From the NCBI RefSeq assembly GCF_000255115.2, contig NC_018068.1, positions 3,505,977 to 3,569,976 of the forward strand: a stretch of 64,000 nucleotides of DNA, written 5' to 3'. The notes under the pieces are model-generated. The model was given only the letters and a program-made list of their open reading frames with translations, was not told the DNA's origin and ran no database searches. The translations under genes and the position numbers were made by a program. This stretch comes from Desulfosporosinus acidiphilus SJ4. GTDB taxonomy: Bacteria > Bacillota > Desulfitobacteriia > Desulfitobacteriales > Desulfitobacteriaceae. This document shows, one piece after another, positions 16,480 to 26,105 of the stretch (the first letter of the stretch is position 1; every line of letters begins with the position of its first letter).

Positions 16480-18153
16480 TTAAATATCCCGCCAGACATC
16501 TTCCCATGAGATCCTACCGCTTGTTCTCCATAAATACACCGATACTATCATCGCTGTTATTAGATAAAGAAACCACCAAAGCCCTTCAGCGCTTAAGGCA
16601 TATTGTAGTGCTGCAAATATCCCGCATAAAGCGATGGAACCGAAAACTAAACCCACTCTGCTCTCTCCGGTTTGAAATTTCTTGGCAAAGGGCAGCTCTT
16701 TGGGTGACAGCTTAAACAGCAGGATAATTAACAAGAGCATGTTTGACAGAATCAAAACCAGTTGCGGAATTAGCCGCACTCCATAAGGTACTGCAAAGAT
16801 AAGGCTCATGATCAGATAGACAGGGACAAAATACTTCAATATTAAGCCTTTTAAAGCTCCCTTAATTATCACACCCGGAAATTCAATAGGCAGTACTTTG
16901 TAAATCCATGCTCCTTTATAATATTCGCTTGAATTTATGGCAAGGGGTGTAAACGATAACATAAAGACCGTAATATATATGATCAGATAATAGGATCCTT
17001 GGGATATATCCGTTGGGGCTTGATTGTCTGCTCCATTCCCTGAATAGATGAAATTACCCAACATAATTAAAGGCATAAATATGGATAACGCTAGACTTGG
17101 ATATAGCCTTAATCTTATACTCCTTTCGCTGGCGATCATCTTTTGGGAAAACCTGCAAAAAATATACTCCAGTCTATTGGGGACTATGAGCCTTATTATC
17201 TTGTTAAAAATTAAAGCTCTACGTTCCAAACCCTTACCCTTTTTGACCGCAACTTTATTAAGTTTACCTAAATTTTTCTCAAAATATTTAATTACTATCT
17301 TGAAATATATTACTAAGAGTAAAATTGGAACGATCAGACCCGTTAAACTTAAATACACTAAATAACTTTGAACCTCCACCCCTTTTTCTAAAAGCAAACT
17401 AAAAGGTGCAGCAAACCAAGCGGAGGGGAGCAAATACATCCACCATTCAAACCTTAAAACAAACTTATACCCCATTAAGTGGAATATTCGGCTGGAAAAT
17501 TGATATCCAATCGACATTGCAAAAGTTAAGACAATTTGAAAGTAATTGATCAAATCTTTCAGTTTATCACCATCGAATAGCATTAGCATTAGAAAATATA
17601 ACAGTACTGTTAAAAAAAGAACAAGACCCGAAATGAGGAGCAAGATAAAAAAGTATATTGCAAAGAAGGGGAAGCCAAACATTAAAAGTCCCGCTATCAA
17701 GGATGGTCCGGCCATAACATAGGTTATCGTCCATAAATTGATTAGGATATGAGTTATTTTGGCGGCATTGATAGTTTGAGGCTTTAGAGGTTTGGACAAT
17801 AGGATTTGCCTGTCCTGTGTATCCAGTAAAAGCGAGGAAAATTCAGACACCATGGTCATCGTTATCATAAATATTAACATGCAAAATACAAGATTCATTT
17901 TGAAGAACAGCGGAAACGGCGGAATAAGGAGGAAAATAAAAACAATGCCCATTAATCCATATATTATTAGAGCTGAATGATAATTATTTCCACTTTCTTT
18001 TTTAGTGTTAACTAGGACTGCCGGTACCCTTCTCTGGTCCGTCAACAGCTTAATCTGCAATATTCTTCTCATTGACCCATAATCGATTCCTCCAAGCCTG
18101 TAGAAAAAGCTAAAGAAATCCAAGATCTTAAGGATCAAGAAATCCTTCATCAT
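16480..18153 (-). CDS. ABC exporter permease (ABC-2-like)
   Basis: A 557-residue hydrophobic protein with roughly a dozen predicted membrane segments (for example GLMGIVFIFLLIPPFPLFF, FAIYFFILLLISGLVLFLTVLLYFLML and the C-terminal WWFLYLITAMIVSVYLW). No enzyme motif is seen. Its stop-to-start relation with the ATPase gene immediately upstream (3-base gap) shows that they form one exporter. The substrate is unknown. Confidence 0.82.
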   Translation of the reverse strand: MMKDFLILKILDFFSFFYRLGGIDYGSMRRILQIKLLTDQRRVPAVLVNTKKESGNNYHSALIIYGLMGIVFIFLLIPPFPLFFKMNLVFCMLIFMITMTMVSEFSSLLLDTQDRQILLSKPLKPQTINAAKITHILINLWTITYVMAGPSLIAGLLMFGFPFFAIYFFILLLISGLVLFLTVLLYFLMLMLFDGDKLKDLINYFQIVLTFAMSIGYQFSSRIFHLMGYKFVLRFEWWMYLLPSAWFAAPFSLLLEKGVEVQSYLVYLSLTGLIVPILLLVIYFKIVIKYFEKNLGKLNKVAVKKGKGLERRALIFNKIIRLIVPNRLEYIFCRFSQKMIASERSIRLRLYPSLALSIFMPLIMLGNFIYSGNGADNQAPTDISQGSYYLIIYITVFMLSFTPLAINSSEYYKGAWIYKVLPIEFPGVIIKGALKGLILKYFVPVYLIMSLIFAVPYGVRLIPQLVLILSNMLLLIILLFKLSPKELPFAKKFQTGESRVGLVFGSIALCGIFAALQYALSAEGLWWFLYLITAMIVSVYLWRTSGRISWEDVWRDI

Positions 18154-18156
18154 CTC

Positions 18157-18939
18157 TTACACCTCCTGTAATTCCTTGACGAATTCACAGGCTATTTCTT
18201 TATGCTTATTGAAACCTGTAAGCTGATTAAAAATCTCTTCCAGGGAGCCTTGGCTGCTCATTTTCTTAAGTTCTTCAAAAGTCCCATCGGCAACTATTTG
18301 TCCCTCATTAATTAGGATTATTCTGTTACTAATCTTCTCTACTACGTCCATAATATGGGATGAATAAAATATCGTTTTACCCGAGGATGCCAATTCTGCC
18401 AGAATCTCTTTGACAATCATTACACTATTGGCATCCAAGCCGCTTAAGGGTTCGTCCAAAAACAAAATGTCTGGATTATGGATGAGACTGGCGATAATTA
18501 AGAGTTTTTGTTTCATACCTTTGGAGTAAGCGGATATTCTCGTGTGATAAACTTCATCAATACCCAGCAAAGCCATAAGTTTTTGGGACTTATAATTTAC
18601 TCGTTCTAAGCCTAACCCGTAAACCTCACCAATGAAGGTCAGGTATTCGAAAGCTGTCAGGTTTTCGTATATCTCCACTACCTCAGGCACGTAACCGATT
18701 TTCCGCTTGTATTCTATGCCGCCAGTAGAGATGTCGTCGCCAAGGATTCTAATTTCACCGCTGTACCCCTCGACTAAACCTAACAGGATTTTGACAGTCG
18801 TGCTTTTCCCCGCCCCATTAGGCCCAATATACCCAATTATCTGACCTTGGTAAATCTCCAAATTTATTCCCTTCAGAACTTCTTTAGTTCCAAATTTGAT
18901 TCTTAGATCTTTGATATCTACGACGGTTTCAACGTTCAT
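18157..18939 (-). CDS. ABC transporter ATP-binding protein
   Basis: A 260-residue ATPase: Walker A GPNGAGKSTT near residue 40, signature YSKGMKQKL near 138, Walker B ILFLDEPLSGLD near 157, and switch His in IFYSSHIMD. AGGAGG stands 6 bases before the ATG at 18939; the TTG two codons upstream is rejected. It energises the permease encoded directly downstream. The C-terminal tail with GSLEEIFNQLTG is typical of ABC-2 exporters. Confidence 0.9.
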   Translation of the reverse strand: MNVETVVDIKDLRIKFGTKEVLKGINLEIYQGQIIGYIGPNGAGKSTTVKILLGLVEGYSGEIRILGDDISTGGIEYKRKIGYVPEVVEIYENLTAFEYLTFIGEVYGLGLERVNYKSQKLMALLGIDEVYHTRISAYSKGMKQKLLIIASLIHNPDILFLDEPLSGLDANSVMIVKEILAELASSGKTIFYSSHIMDVVEKISNRIILINEGQIVADGTFEELKKMSSQGSLEEIFNQLTGFNKHKEIACEFVKELQEV

Positions 18940-19167
18940 TACCAACCTCCTAGTTATTAACTCGCTAATTGCTTAACTTACTAATTCATTTTCCTTTTTC
19001 TGACTGCCCTTTCTCGATGTCCTGAGCGGTTGCAGCTTTCTTAGACATTCCATAATTATCCTTAATTTCCTGCATAATTAGTTTGAAAATATAGAAATAC
19101 GCCAATCGCTTCGTTACGTACATAATCTATAATGCGAGTATTTAATCTATATTCTAAAAAAATATTT
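18940..19167. other. Intergenic region upstream of the ABC exporter operon
   Basis: AT-rich, with several TAATT-like boxes near 18955-19000; it presumably contains the exporter promoter. No gene, repeat or clear operator was found. Confidence 0.35.
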
Positions 19168-19258
19168 GAAAGCCCCGTTGGGCTTCTAGGGTAACTGAAG
19201 CCGTTTTCGTATATTTATTAAAATAACAAAAATACCCCCATCGGAGTGAGGGCATTTT
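19168..19258 (-). terminator. Tandem terminators after the thioredoxin reductase gene
   Basis: The first hairpin on the minus strand (19229-19258) pairs AAAAT-CCC with GGG-ATTTT and is followed by a T-rich stretch. The second (19168-19186) pairs AAGCCC/GGGCTT and is followed by ATATTTTTTT. Together they close the sulfotransferase/thioredoxin transcript. Confidence 0.8.
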
Positions 19259-19314
19259 CTAAATGATTTTGCTATCTGTGAGAATAAAAAATATGGTTTT
19301 CTATGTTTTCTAGG

Positions 19315-20538
19315 TTAGCATACCTGGGATTTCAGATTTTCTATCGTAGTTGAACAATCCAACCGCTTAACTTCTTGACCCTTATCTAATACCACAACGG
19401 AGGGAGCCTTTTCGATACCATATTTCTGGGCGAGACTTCTCTTCGTGGTCAGATCAACGTTTACAATCTTGTATCGTTCCAGCAGTTCTTTGTTTACTTC
19501 TTCTAACGAAGTGCCAAATTCCAAGCTTCTGTTATCCAGGGCATTAAAGAAGAGCAAAAGAACTTGCTTATCACTTTCTAAGACGTTTACATTGAACGCT
19601 TTCATTTCTTCAATATAGCGTTCGGCGGCAACAGCGGCAGTGGCTCCATCCCCGGCAGCGGAAACCACTTGTCTTAGATATTTAACCCGATTGTCTCCAA
19701 CTGCATAAACCCCTTCGAGATTTGTTTCCATTAATTCATTGACCGGGATATAGCCTCTTTTATCGATCTCGATGCCGCTTTCTTTAAGAAAATGGGTTGA
19801 AGGCACCATGCCCACAAAGAAAAAGACACCCTGACAAGCAAGTTCCGTTGAAGCTCCGGTTTTTAAGTTCTTGATCTTAACCCCTTCAACATTATCTTGA
19901 CCCTGAACTTCTTCGAGGGTTGAATTCCAGATGAATTCCATTTTTGGATTTTGGAACGCTCTCTCTGCACTCACTTTATTGCAATCAAGAATTCCTTCGT
20001 CATGGAGCACAATCACAGTAACTTTACGAGCGAATTTAGTGATGTACATGCCTTCTTCAATGGCCTGATCCCCGCTGCCGACAACTACGACATCTTCACC
20101 TTCGAAGAACTCGGCATCACAAGTAGCACAGTAAGCAACCCCGCTGCCTTGGAGCCGCTTTTCACCGGGAATATTCAGCAGTCTTGGTTCACTGCCGCAG
20201 GCGATAATAACTGCTTTAGCCGAAAAGACTTTGCCTTTTTTCGTAGTGATTACTTTATCTTCCTGTGAGAAATCCGTTCTAATAACTTCATCACGTAAGA
20301 ATTCTGTTCCAAAGGATTCAGCGTGCTTTTTAAAGTCCTTCATGAGATCTTCCCCGCTGATTTGTCCATATCCGGGATAGTTAACAATTTCCCGCGTTGT
20401 ATTCACCAACCCGCCAACGGTGCCTTTATTGATGACCAAGGTTTTTAACTTGGCTCTTCCGCCATAAATAGCGGCCGAAAGCCCTGCCGGGCCACCGCCC
20501 ACAATAATTAAATCATAGGTACTTGTTATGTCTCCCAT
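19315..20538 (-). CDS. Thioredoxin reductase fused to a thioredoxin-like domain lacking CxxC
   Basis: A 407-residue flavoprotein. Residues about 1-310 are a TrxB-type reductase: FAD motif GGGPAGLSAA, redox-active CATCD near residue 138, NADPH motif GSGDQAIEEG, and VYAVGDNR. Residues about 320-407 have the shape of a thioredoxin fold (KQVLLLFFNALD through APSVVVLDKGQEVKRL), but the active-site position reads NALD, not CxxC. A lone Cys is in LDCSTT. The C-terminal domain therefore cannot act as an ordinary dithiol carrier and may dock the separate thioredoxin encoded 38 bases upstream. The gene ends a thiol/sulfate-ester cluster. Confidence 0.88.
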   Translation of the reverse strand: MGDITSTYDLIIVGGGPAGLSAAIYGGRAKLKTLVINKGTVGGLVNTTREIVNYPGYGQISGEDLMKDFKKHAESFGTEFLRDEVIRTDFSQEDKVITTKKGKVFSAKAVIIACGSEPRLLNIPGEKRLQGSGVAYCATCDAEFFEGEDVVVVGSGDQAIEEGMYITKFARKVTVIVLHDEGILDCNKVSAERAFQNPKMEFIWNSTLEEVQGQDNVEGVKIKNLKTGASTELACQGVFFFVGMVPSTHFLKESGIEIDKRGYIPVNELMETNLEGVYAVGDNRVKYLRQVVSAAGDGATAAVAAERYIEEMKAFNVNVLESDKQVLLLFFNALDNRSLEFGTSLEEVNKELLERYKIVNVDLTTKRSLAQKYGIEKAPSVVVLDKGQEVKRLDCSTTIENLKSQVC

Positions 20539-20576
20539 ACTCCTCTACGACTTCCTTTCTCCAAATTGCTGAGGTT

Positions 20577-20912
20577 TTACCCTTCAAGGACCTCCGCAAT
20601 CTTATCCTCGACTTTTTCTTCGTCAACGGCTCCTGCCAGCTTTCCTTGATATTCACCTTCATTAAAGAATAGGATTTGAGGAACACCTTTAAGGGAAAAG
20701 CTTTGAAATAATGCTTTATCATCCTCGACGTCAACATAATAAAAACCGAATTTCCCTTCATAATTTGGCTTTAGATCTTCTAAAACAGGGATAACTCCTT
20801 GACAGACATGACAGCTTTTTCTGGAGAAAATGACCAAGGAAGGTTCTCCATTATTATAAATAATCTTTTCAAATTGATCGGCATTTAACTTTTCCAACGA
20901 CATGTTCCTCAC
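20577..20912 (-). CDS. Thioredoxin-family protein
   Basis: A 111-residue cytoplasmic thioredoxin-fold protein with the active site CHVC in SRKSCHVCQGV near residue 33 (atypical for the usual CGPC) and the conserved cis-Pro in KGVPQILFF. It would take electrons from the adjacent reductase. It is positioned between an aryl-sulfate sulfotransferase (17-base gap) and the reductase (38-base gap), all on the minus strand, so co-expression is expected. A dedicated redox partner for the sulfotransferase module is plausible but not shown. Confidence 0.85.
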   Translation of the reverse strand: MRNMSLEKLNADQFEKIIYNNGEPSLVIFSRKSCHVCQGVIPVLEDLKPNYEGKFGFYYVDVEDDKALFQSFSLKGVPQILFFNEGEYQGKLAGAVDEEKVEDKIAEVLEG

Positions 20913-20929
20913 TCCTTAGAAGTTTTTCA

Positions 20930-22417
20930 TTAAAATTGCGTGAAACTATCCTCGTCATCATCATCGTCATCCTTCAGGGACAAATCCTGATCGGCTGCGG
21001 CAACACAGGCTTGTTGGATGGCAGGATAGCCAGTAGTCCCTTCAACACCCACCACATTTTGAACTTCGCAATCCGCCGCGCCCGGTACACGGAATTTACG
21101 AATATCGAGCATTTGTACCGGCGTTTCCTGGGGTTCAGGAAGTTGAGGAATATAACTATAAGGGTAACGATAGGCACGATAATAGATGGTTGATGGATTT
21201 TCTGTAAATGGAGAAATGAATTCCCAGACAACTTCTTTCATGCGTGTTACTTCAAAGAAGCGTCCGCCCACTCCTTCGGTTATCAATGTATTGCCGTTTG
21301 GCAGACGCTGAGCTGCACTGGTTAAAGGGCTATAGAAACGATAGTCGGAGATTCCGGGCTGACCATATCCCATAAGCTCGCTTCCAAGGATCTGCCAGAC
21401 TACTTTCATGGTAACAGGATTGAGTTCGAGGACACGGGACCGGTCAGAAATATTAACTTTTGTGCCATCTTTAGAAATATTGCTTGGACTGCCATAGCCT
21501 GACCAACCGCCATTATCAAAAATAAGAATATTTCCTGCTCCCGGAAGACCTTGGGGAATCATATGCACATGGTGTTGACCAATGATCTGCCCGATCTTAG
21601 CAAGCTTTTTATCGGCGGAATAATCAGGGCCCATTTTCCAGACGATTTTCCCGGTTTCCTTAGAGATAATAGCAATAATGTTCGCTTCACGAGAATCCCA
21701 AATGATATTATCCGGATGGAAGCGCTCATCTCCTTTAGCGTACCATTTATTGGGGCCGAGGACACTCATGGAATTGATATGCATCCAGTCACCCATTCCA
21801 CCGCCGGCTTCATGCATGTTCGGATTTTTATAAAGTGCAAGTTTGGCTGCTTCACTAAAACCGAACTCTTTAAAATGATCACTGGCATGCCACTCCCAAA
21901 CGATATTGCCTTCCCAGTCAACTTCAATAAAGACATCATCTAACAGGTTTTTGTCGGAGATTTTTTTATTAAAACAATTCTCATGAACAAGGATCAATGT
22001 ATTCCCTTTATTGGTTTGACACTCCATACCCGGAACATAATATCCAACCGGATTCCCTTCCCGTTGATAATCGTGGTGCTGACGCGCCATCCATTGAGGT
22101 TCATGACCTTCATCTGCGATTAATTCTTTTCCGTCAAATTTCCAAACCACGTTACCTTCCCAGTCCACTTGAACGAGGTCAATTTGGTCTTGATAACCAA
22201 ATTTGGGGTCTCTTACACCGCGGCTTCCCAAAACATAGCCACCAGGAAGCAACTTATTGGGAAACCCATGCAAATCCTGCCAAACCCGAACAACATTGCC
22301 GTTCATATCAATAAGAACGCAGCCAAGCTTTTTTACAGCCATGATAGTATAACCATTAAAACACTTTTCCGGATTATAAATAGTCACTCCTGTAGGATGA
22401 ACAAATGGTTGACCCAT
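20930..22417 (-). CDS. Aryl-sulfate sulfotransferase (PAPS-independent), acidic tail
   Basis: A 495-residue beta-propeller of the ASST family, which moves sulfate from phenolic sulfate esters to other phenols via a sulfo-histidine. Repeated propeller strands are visible: VDWEGNVVWKFDG, VDWEGNIVWEWHA, KETGKIVWKMGP, NPVTMKVVWQILG. Candidate active-site histidines lie in ARQHHDYQ, GQHHVHMIPQG and DNGGW surroundings. No signal peptide is seen, unlike the E. coli periplasmic enzyme. The C-terminus ends in a run of Asp (SLKDDDDDDEDSF). The ATG at 22417 has GAGGAG about 9 bases upstream; the frame extending to 22504 is rejected. Confidence 0.87.
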   Translation of the reverse strand: MGQPFVHPTGVTIYNPEKCFNGYTIMAVKKLGCVLIDMNGNVVRVWQDLHGFPNKLLPGGYVLGSRGVRDPKFGYQDQIDLVQVDWEGNVVWKFDGKELIADEGHEPQWMARQHHDYQREGNPVGYYVPGMECQTNKGNTLILVHENCFNKKISDKNLLDDVFIEVDWEGNIVWEWHASDHFKEFGFSEAAKLALYKNPNMHEAGGGMGDWMHINSMSVLGPNKWYAKGDERFHPDNIIWDSREANIIAIISKETGKIVWKMGPDYSADKKLAKIGQIIGQHHVHMIPQGLPGAGNILIFDNGGWSGYGSPSNISKDGTKVNISDRSRVLELNPVTMKVVWQILGSELMGYGQPGISDYRFYSPLTSAAQRLPNGNTLITEGVGGRFFEVTRMKEVVWEFISPFTENPSTIYYRAYRYPYSYIPQLPEPQETPVQMLDIRKFRVPGAADCEVQNVVGVEGTTGYPAIQQACVAAADQDLSLKDDDDDDEDSFTQF

Positions 22418-22799
22418 AGAACAACGCTCCTCTTTATTAAAAATTTTTGTTAAGCCCTGTGTTGTTTGATTTAAGTTCCCGAAACTCGTGTTTATTATAG
22501 ACATTCAGCAAGGAGATAACAGATAACACATGTTATTCTTTTAACAATCAAAGCCATAAAATTACTTAATACCTAAGACATTTCCGTAGAAACCCCTTGG
22601 CTTTTTCAAAATCATTTATCCCAGCAAGAACTCCCACTTCTTATAAGTGGACGTTAGGTTACTCCTTGAATTACTATCCTCTCAATACATTAGAAGAGAA
22701 AACTCCCCTTTAGCCAACAGATTGTTTTAATAGTTTCTGCCTGCTTTCGGGGAGCATCCTCCAATGATCATCTTTTCCGATTATTTATGATCCTGACTT
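22418..22799. other. Intergenic region between the two sulfotransferase genes
   Basis: This 380-base gap contains a short CCACTT/AAGTGG hairpin (22634-22650) similar to the last hairpin of elements A and B, and AT-rich sequence near 22500-22560 that may hold a separate promoter for the downstream sulfotransferase. No gene was seen. Confidence 0.4.
22632..22652. repeat. Short hairpin resembling the terminal hairpin of elements A and B
   Basis: CCACTT at 22634-22639 pairs with AAGTGG at 22645-22650. It matches the terminal hairpin of element B (CTCCCACTTCTT start) but lacks the rest of the element, so it is at best a solo remnant. Confidence 0.3.
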
Positions 22800-24680
22800 T
22801 TATAACGTTACTGAAAATCCGGTATCGTACCTTTTGTTATCAATATTCAGGTAAATATCAAAGTCACCGGTTAATCCTTCCCTACTAACATAGAATTGAA
22901 AGTCATTGTCTTTTTGTTCTTCAAAGGAGACACAGGCAGCAGTCACATCATGAACTACGGTTGGTATGGAGTAGAACTTCGCTTCACTCGCACCTTTTAA
23001 TTCCAGAAACACTTCCGATCCTTCTTGAAAGGCCGCGCGAAGAGCCAGACGATCTTCCTCCAGGATTAACGATAAATTATGTTTGGCCGGAACTCCACCT
23101 TCGGCATCTTTAAATTTTACTTTGCCGAACTCCGGTGTTACGCCAAAACCGCCCAAAAATTCTCCCTTGCCGAGTGTAAAATGGGTCTTTTCATCATATA
23201 AGGAAAGTCTTCTCGCCCGATAATAATTGCCGCCTTGAACTTTCATTTCATACTTCACTTCATCGTTTTGGACTTCCACAGTGATGGATTCTAAGGTTAG
23301 ATGAATATGTTCATCTTTATATTTATTAAGAAGCATAGCTCCCAAACCGTCTGTGTGCTTGCCACGGTAAGTCGCAATTCCCCCTGAGTGAATCATATAG
23401 TGGCCTTCGCTATAGTAATCAACATTACAGATATAGGGAGAATAGAATTCAGCTCCGCGTTCTTTACCGTATTGCCATACTTGTTCAATTTCCATTTTTT
23501 CCGTATCAATTCGATAGATCACGCCACGCGAAAAGTTTTCTTCAGGCGGAATCCATGTTGCTTCATTTTTCGAGCGATAAGTTCCATTATCAAAAACAAA
23601 GACGTTGCCATTTGGTAAAATTCGAGCAGCATGTTGCTCATATTGCCAGTCAAAATCACCTTTAGTGACATTTTTAAAGAAGTATTTTTGCCATTCTTCG
23701 CCCCAGCCTTCGGGATCGCCCAGTATCCAGTTTAAGTTTCCGCTGTCATAATTAAAATTAATAATGGCATCCTTGTGTCGTCCGGACATCGTAATGGAGT
23801 TCGTGGCTTTATCGTACCAAACTGCGTTGTTGTGGAACCAATCGTGGTGATTCCAATCTCCCGCGTTACCTTTTTCCCTAGGCAGAATCTTGAGAAGATC
23901 CCAGGATTTAACGATCTCCCCTGTTGTTTTATCGACTTCGACGATATAATCTTCCACTGATTCCTCAAAGTCATTGTCCGAAGCGACTAGAAAATTACCA
24001 TTCTCCAATTCTATGCCATCATGGTGATAACCACCTGGTAAGCGGTATTCTTTATAAATTTTGCCGCAAAAGTCCATTTCCATGAAGCCAACCGTATAGT
24101 ATGGTTTTTGGATGGTTCGATAGGAAGTGTAGAGAAGTCTTCCGTTTTCCAGTTTTTTAATGTCCCAGCTTTGTTTGTTAGTGATCATCCATCGTAAATC
24201 CCCTGCATAGTCGAAACCAACCGTTCTGGCAGAATCAATTAAGGGAGTCGTCGTGGAGATCAGCATAAGATCCTTACCGAAATACTCCGACGTGGTATGA
24301 CAATAGAGAGCTCTGTTAACATTTAATTCCTCTACCTCAATTTTCACGTCTGATGTGTTTCCGGTGCCAAGAGTTATCACTACAGTATTTGTATAATTGT
24401 CATATAATCCGTAGATCGGCAAGACATGTTCTTTACTTGCTGCAAAAGTATGAGTTATATCGCCTTCTTTAGCCTTACCTTTAACCGTAATTTCCGCTGT
24501 CGTTTCTTCAGCCGTATTAAAACAAATGACGGCGGAAAGAGGGTTAATCAGATAGGGATTTTTGACAACCAATGGATTTTCTAAAGTGTAGTTGCCCGAA
24601 TGAAACTCGGCTAAATACTTTTCTTCGGACACAGCTTGCAAAGTAATGAGGTGTTTTTCTGTCTCTAAAATATTTCTCAT
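22800..24680 (-). CDS. Aryl-sulfate sulfotransferase, second paralogue
   Basis: A 626-residue ASST-family beta-propeller with an N-terminal beta-sandwich-like domain (residues about 1-110) before the propeller. Catalytic-type motifs include GGYHHDGIELENGNFLVASDND, DWNHHDWFHNNAVWY, EQHAARILPNGNVFVFDNG and HYMIHSGG. No signal peptide or membrane segment is present. AGGAGTG precedes the ATG at 24680; the TTG-type frame from 24716 is rejected. It follows the MFS gene by 42 bases and is surely co-transcribed with it. It differs strongly from the neighbouring paralogue, suggesting different donor or acceptor phenols. Confidence 0.87.
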   Translation of the reverse strand: MRNILETEKHLITLQAVSEEKYLAEFHSGNYTLENPLVVKNPYLINPLSAVICFNTAEETTAEITVKGKAKEGDITHTFAASKEHVLPIYGLYDNYTNTVVITLGTGNTSDVKIEVEELNVNRALYCHTTSEYFGKDLMLISTTTPLIDSARTVGFDYAGDLRWMITNKQSWDIKKLENGRLLYTSYRTIQKPYYTVGFMEMDFCGKIYKEYRLPGGYHHDGIELENGNFLVASDNDFEESVEDYIVEVDKTTGEIVKSWDLLKILPREKGNAGDWNHHDWFHNNAVWYDKATNSITMSGRHKDAIINFNYDSGNLNWILGDPEGWGEEWQKYFFKNVTKGDFDWQYEQHAARILPNGNVFVFDNGTYRSKNEATWIPPEENFSRGVIYRIDTEKMEIEQVWQYGKERGAEFYSPYICNVDYYSEGHYMIHSGGIATYRGKHTDGLGAMLLNKYKDEHIHLTLESITVEVQNDEVKYEMKVQGGNYYRARRLSLYDEKTHFTLGKGEFLGGFGVTPEFGKVKFKDAEGGVPAKHNLSLILEEDRLALRAAFQEGSEVFLELKGASEAKFYSIPTVVHDVTAACVSFEEQKDNDFQFYVSREGLTGDFDIYLNIDNKRYDTGFSVTL

Positions 24681-24722
24681 CGTAATCACTCCTGTATTGT
24701 TTTTTCTTTGACCCATTCTCTT

Positions 24723-26105
24723 TTAGCTTATTTCTTCTAACGATTTGCCCCCTGTACGAGCACCCCAAATGGCTAAAATCCCAGCTGGAACCAAAATCAT
24801 AATCGCTACAATACTATAGATTCCTACAAACTTATACTGAGCAAAAATCACCGGGATGACCAATTGAAAAGCCGCTGTGGCAAATCGGCCCACGGAATTA
24901 TGAATCCCTACAGCCGTATTTCTCAGGCTTGTTGGGTAGGATTCAGCAATATAACTATAAGAGATAAAAGCAAACGCCATGATTGCCGCGATCAAAAGGA
25001 ACCCAATCAATGAAATCGGCCAAAATCCCGAAACCTTCCCAAACATTACAGCAAGCACACTTGCCAAAGCACAAAGGATCACCATGGGTATTTTCCTGCC
25101 GCCTTTATCCGCAATAAACGAAGAAATGTATAAGCCAACAGGAACGCCGATCATCAGAATAAACGAGACTCGCAAACTTTCGGCAACATCTAATCCGCGT
25201 TGATTCAAAAGGGTTGTGGTCCAATTTGTGACAACAAAAGTTGCCGGTGTAGTTAACAAGACAAAGGCTAATATAACTAAGGTGCGTTTAAGATACTTCC
25301 AGGAAAACATTCCGGTGATTCTTCCTAACAAATTTTCTTTCTTTCCTGAGGGTAAAGGCACATTTTTCAAACTCACCGGAACGCCGCTAACTTCCCAAAC
25401 AACTTTTTCTGCTAAGTCGACCTTTCCTTCGGCTACCAACCAACGCGGTGACTCTTGTAAATATTTTAAGCCAACGACAAAGGGAACCAGCCCCAAACCT
25501 CCCAAAACGAGGATATACCGCCACGCCTGCGGACTTAAAGGAATAATCAAACTGCACAATCCGCCAATAATGGGGGCAGCGGTAAATCCCACTGCAGCGG
25601 AAAGGCTCTGCCATTTTCCTCGGCATTCAGCCGGGGCCATCTCCGAAAAATAGGCTTGTGAAGTTACCATTAGGCAAAAGACGCCAAATCCCGTTAATGC
25701 CCGAAATATTGTAAAGGTCAGCACATTATTGGCGAACCCGTTAAGTATCGAAGCGACTGAAAAGAGAAAAATTGAACCAAGGAACGTTTTTCTGCGACCA
25801 ATTGAATCCGATATTACCCCTCCCAGGAGGCCTCCGAACGTCATGGCCATGAAATACACGAAGCTTATTCTCCCGATATCGGCCATGGTCAGCCCCCAGG
25901 ACTTAATCAAAGAAGGTGCAATAAATCCAAAATTCCAATTTGTAATCTGCTCAAAGAAATAAGCGACCATAATGATCATGAAGATCATTTTATGTTTCTT
26001 ACATACTGTTAAACCATCAAAGTAATTGTTTACCTTTTTTCCGGTTAGAGTACTTACGGAATCGGGCATTTCGGCGATGGAATTTGCTCCTGTTCCAATT
26101 GCCAT
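24723..26105 (-). CDS. MFS transporter (sugar/aromatic-acid porter type)
   Basis: A 460-residue 12-helix permease. The loop motif DSIGRRKTF between TM2 and TM3 and ADKGGRKIP between TM8 and TM9 are the MFS signatures; QESPRWLVAEGKV is the sugar-porter/AAHS-type PESPRWL motif. It probably imports an organic anion or aromatic compound. The gene heads the operon that continues with aryl-sulfate sulfotransferase, so an aryl sulfate or phenol is a reasonable substrate guess. Confidence 0.87.
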   Translation of the reverse strand: MAIGTGANSIAEMPDSVSTLTGKKVNNYFDGLTVCKKHKMIFMIIMVAYFFEQITNWNFGFIAPSLIKSWGLTMADIGRISFVYFMAMTFGGLLGGVISDSIGRRKTFLGSIFLFSVASILNGFANNVLTFTIFRALTGFGVFCLMVTSQAYFSEMAPAECRGKWQSLSAAVGFTAAPIIGGLCSLIIPLSPQAWRYILVLGGLGLVPFVVGLKYLQESPRWLVAEGKVDLAEKVVWEVSGVPVSLKNVPLPSGKKENLLGRITGMFSWKYLKRTLVILAFVLLTTPATFVVTNWTTTLLNQRGLDVAESLRVSFILMIGVPVGLYISSFIADKGGRKIPMVILCALASVLAVMFGKVSGFWPISLIGFLLIAAIMAFAFISYSYIAESYPTSLRNTAVGIHNSVGRFATAAFQLVIPVIFAQYKFVGIYSIVAIMILVPAGILAIWGARTGGKSLEEIS

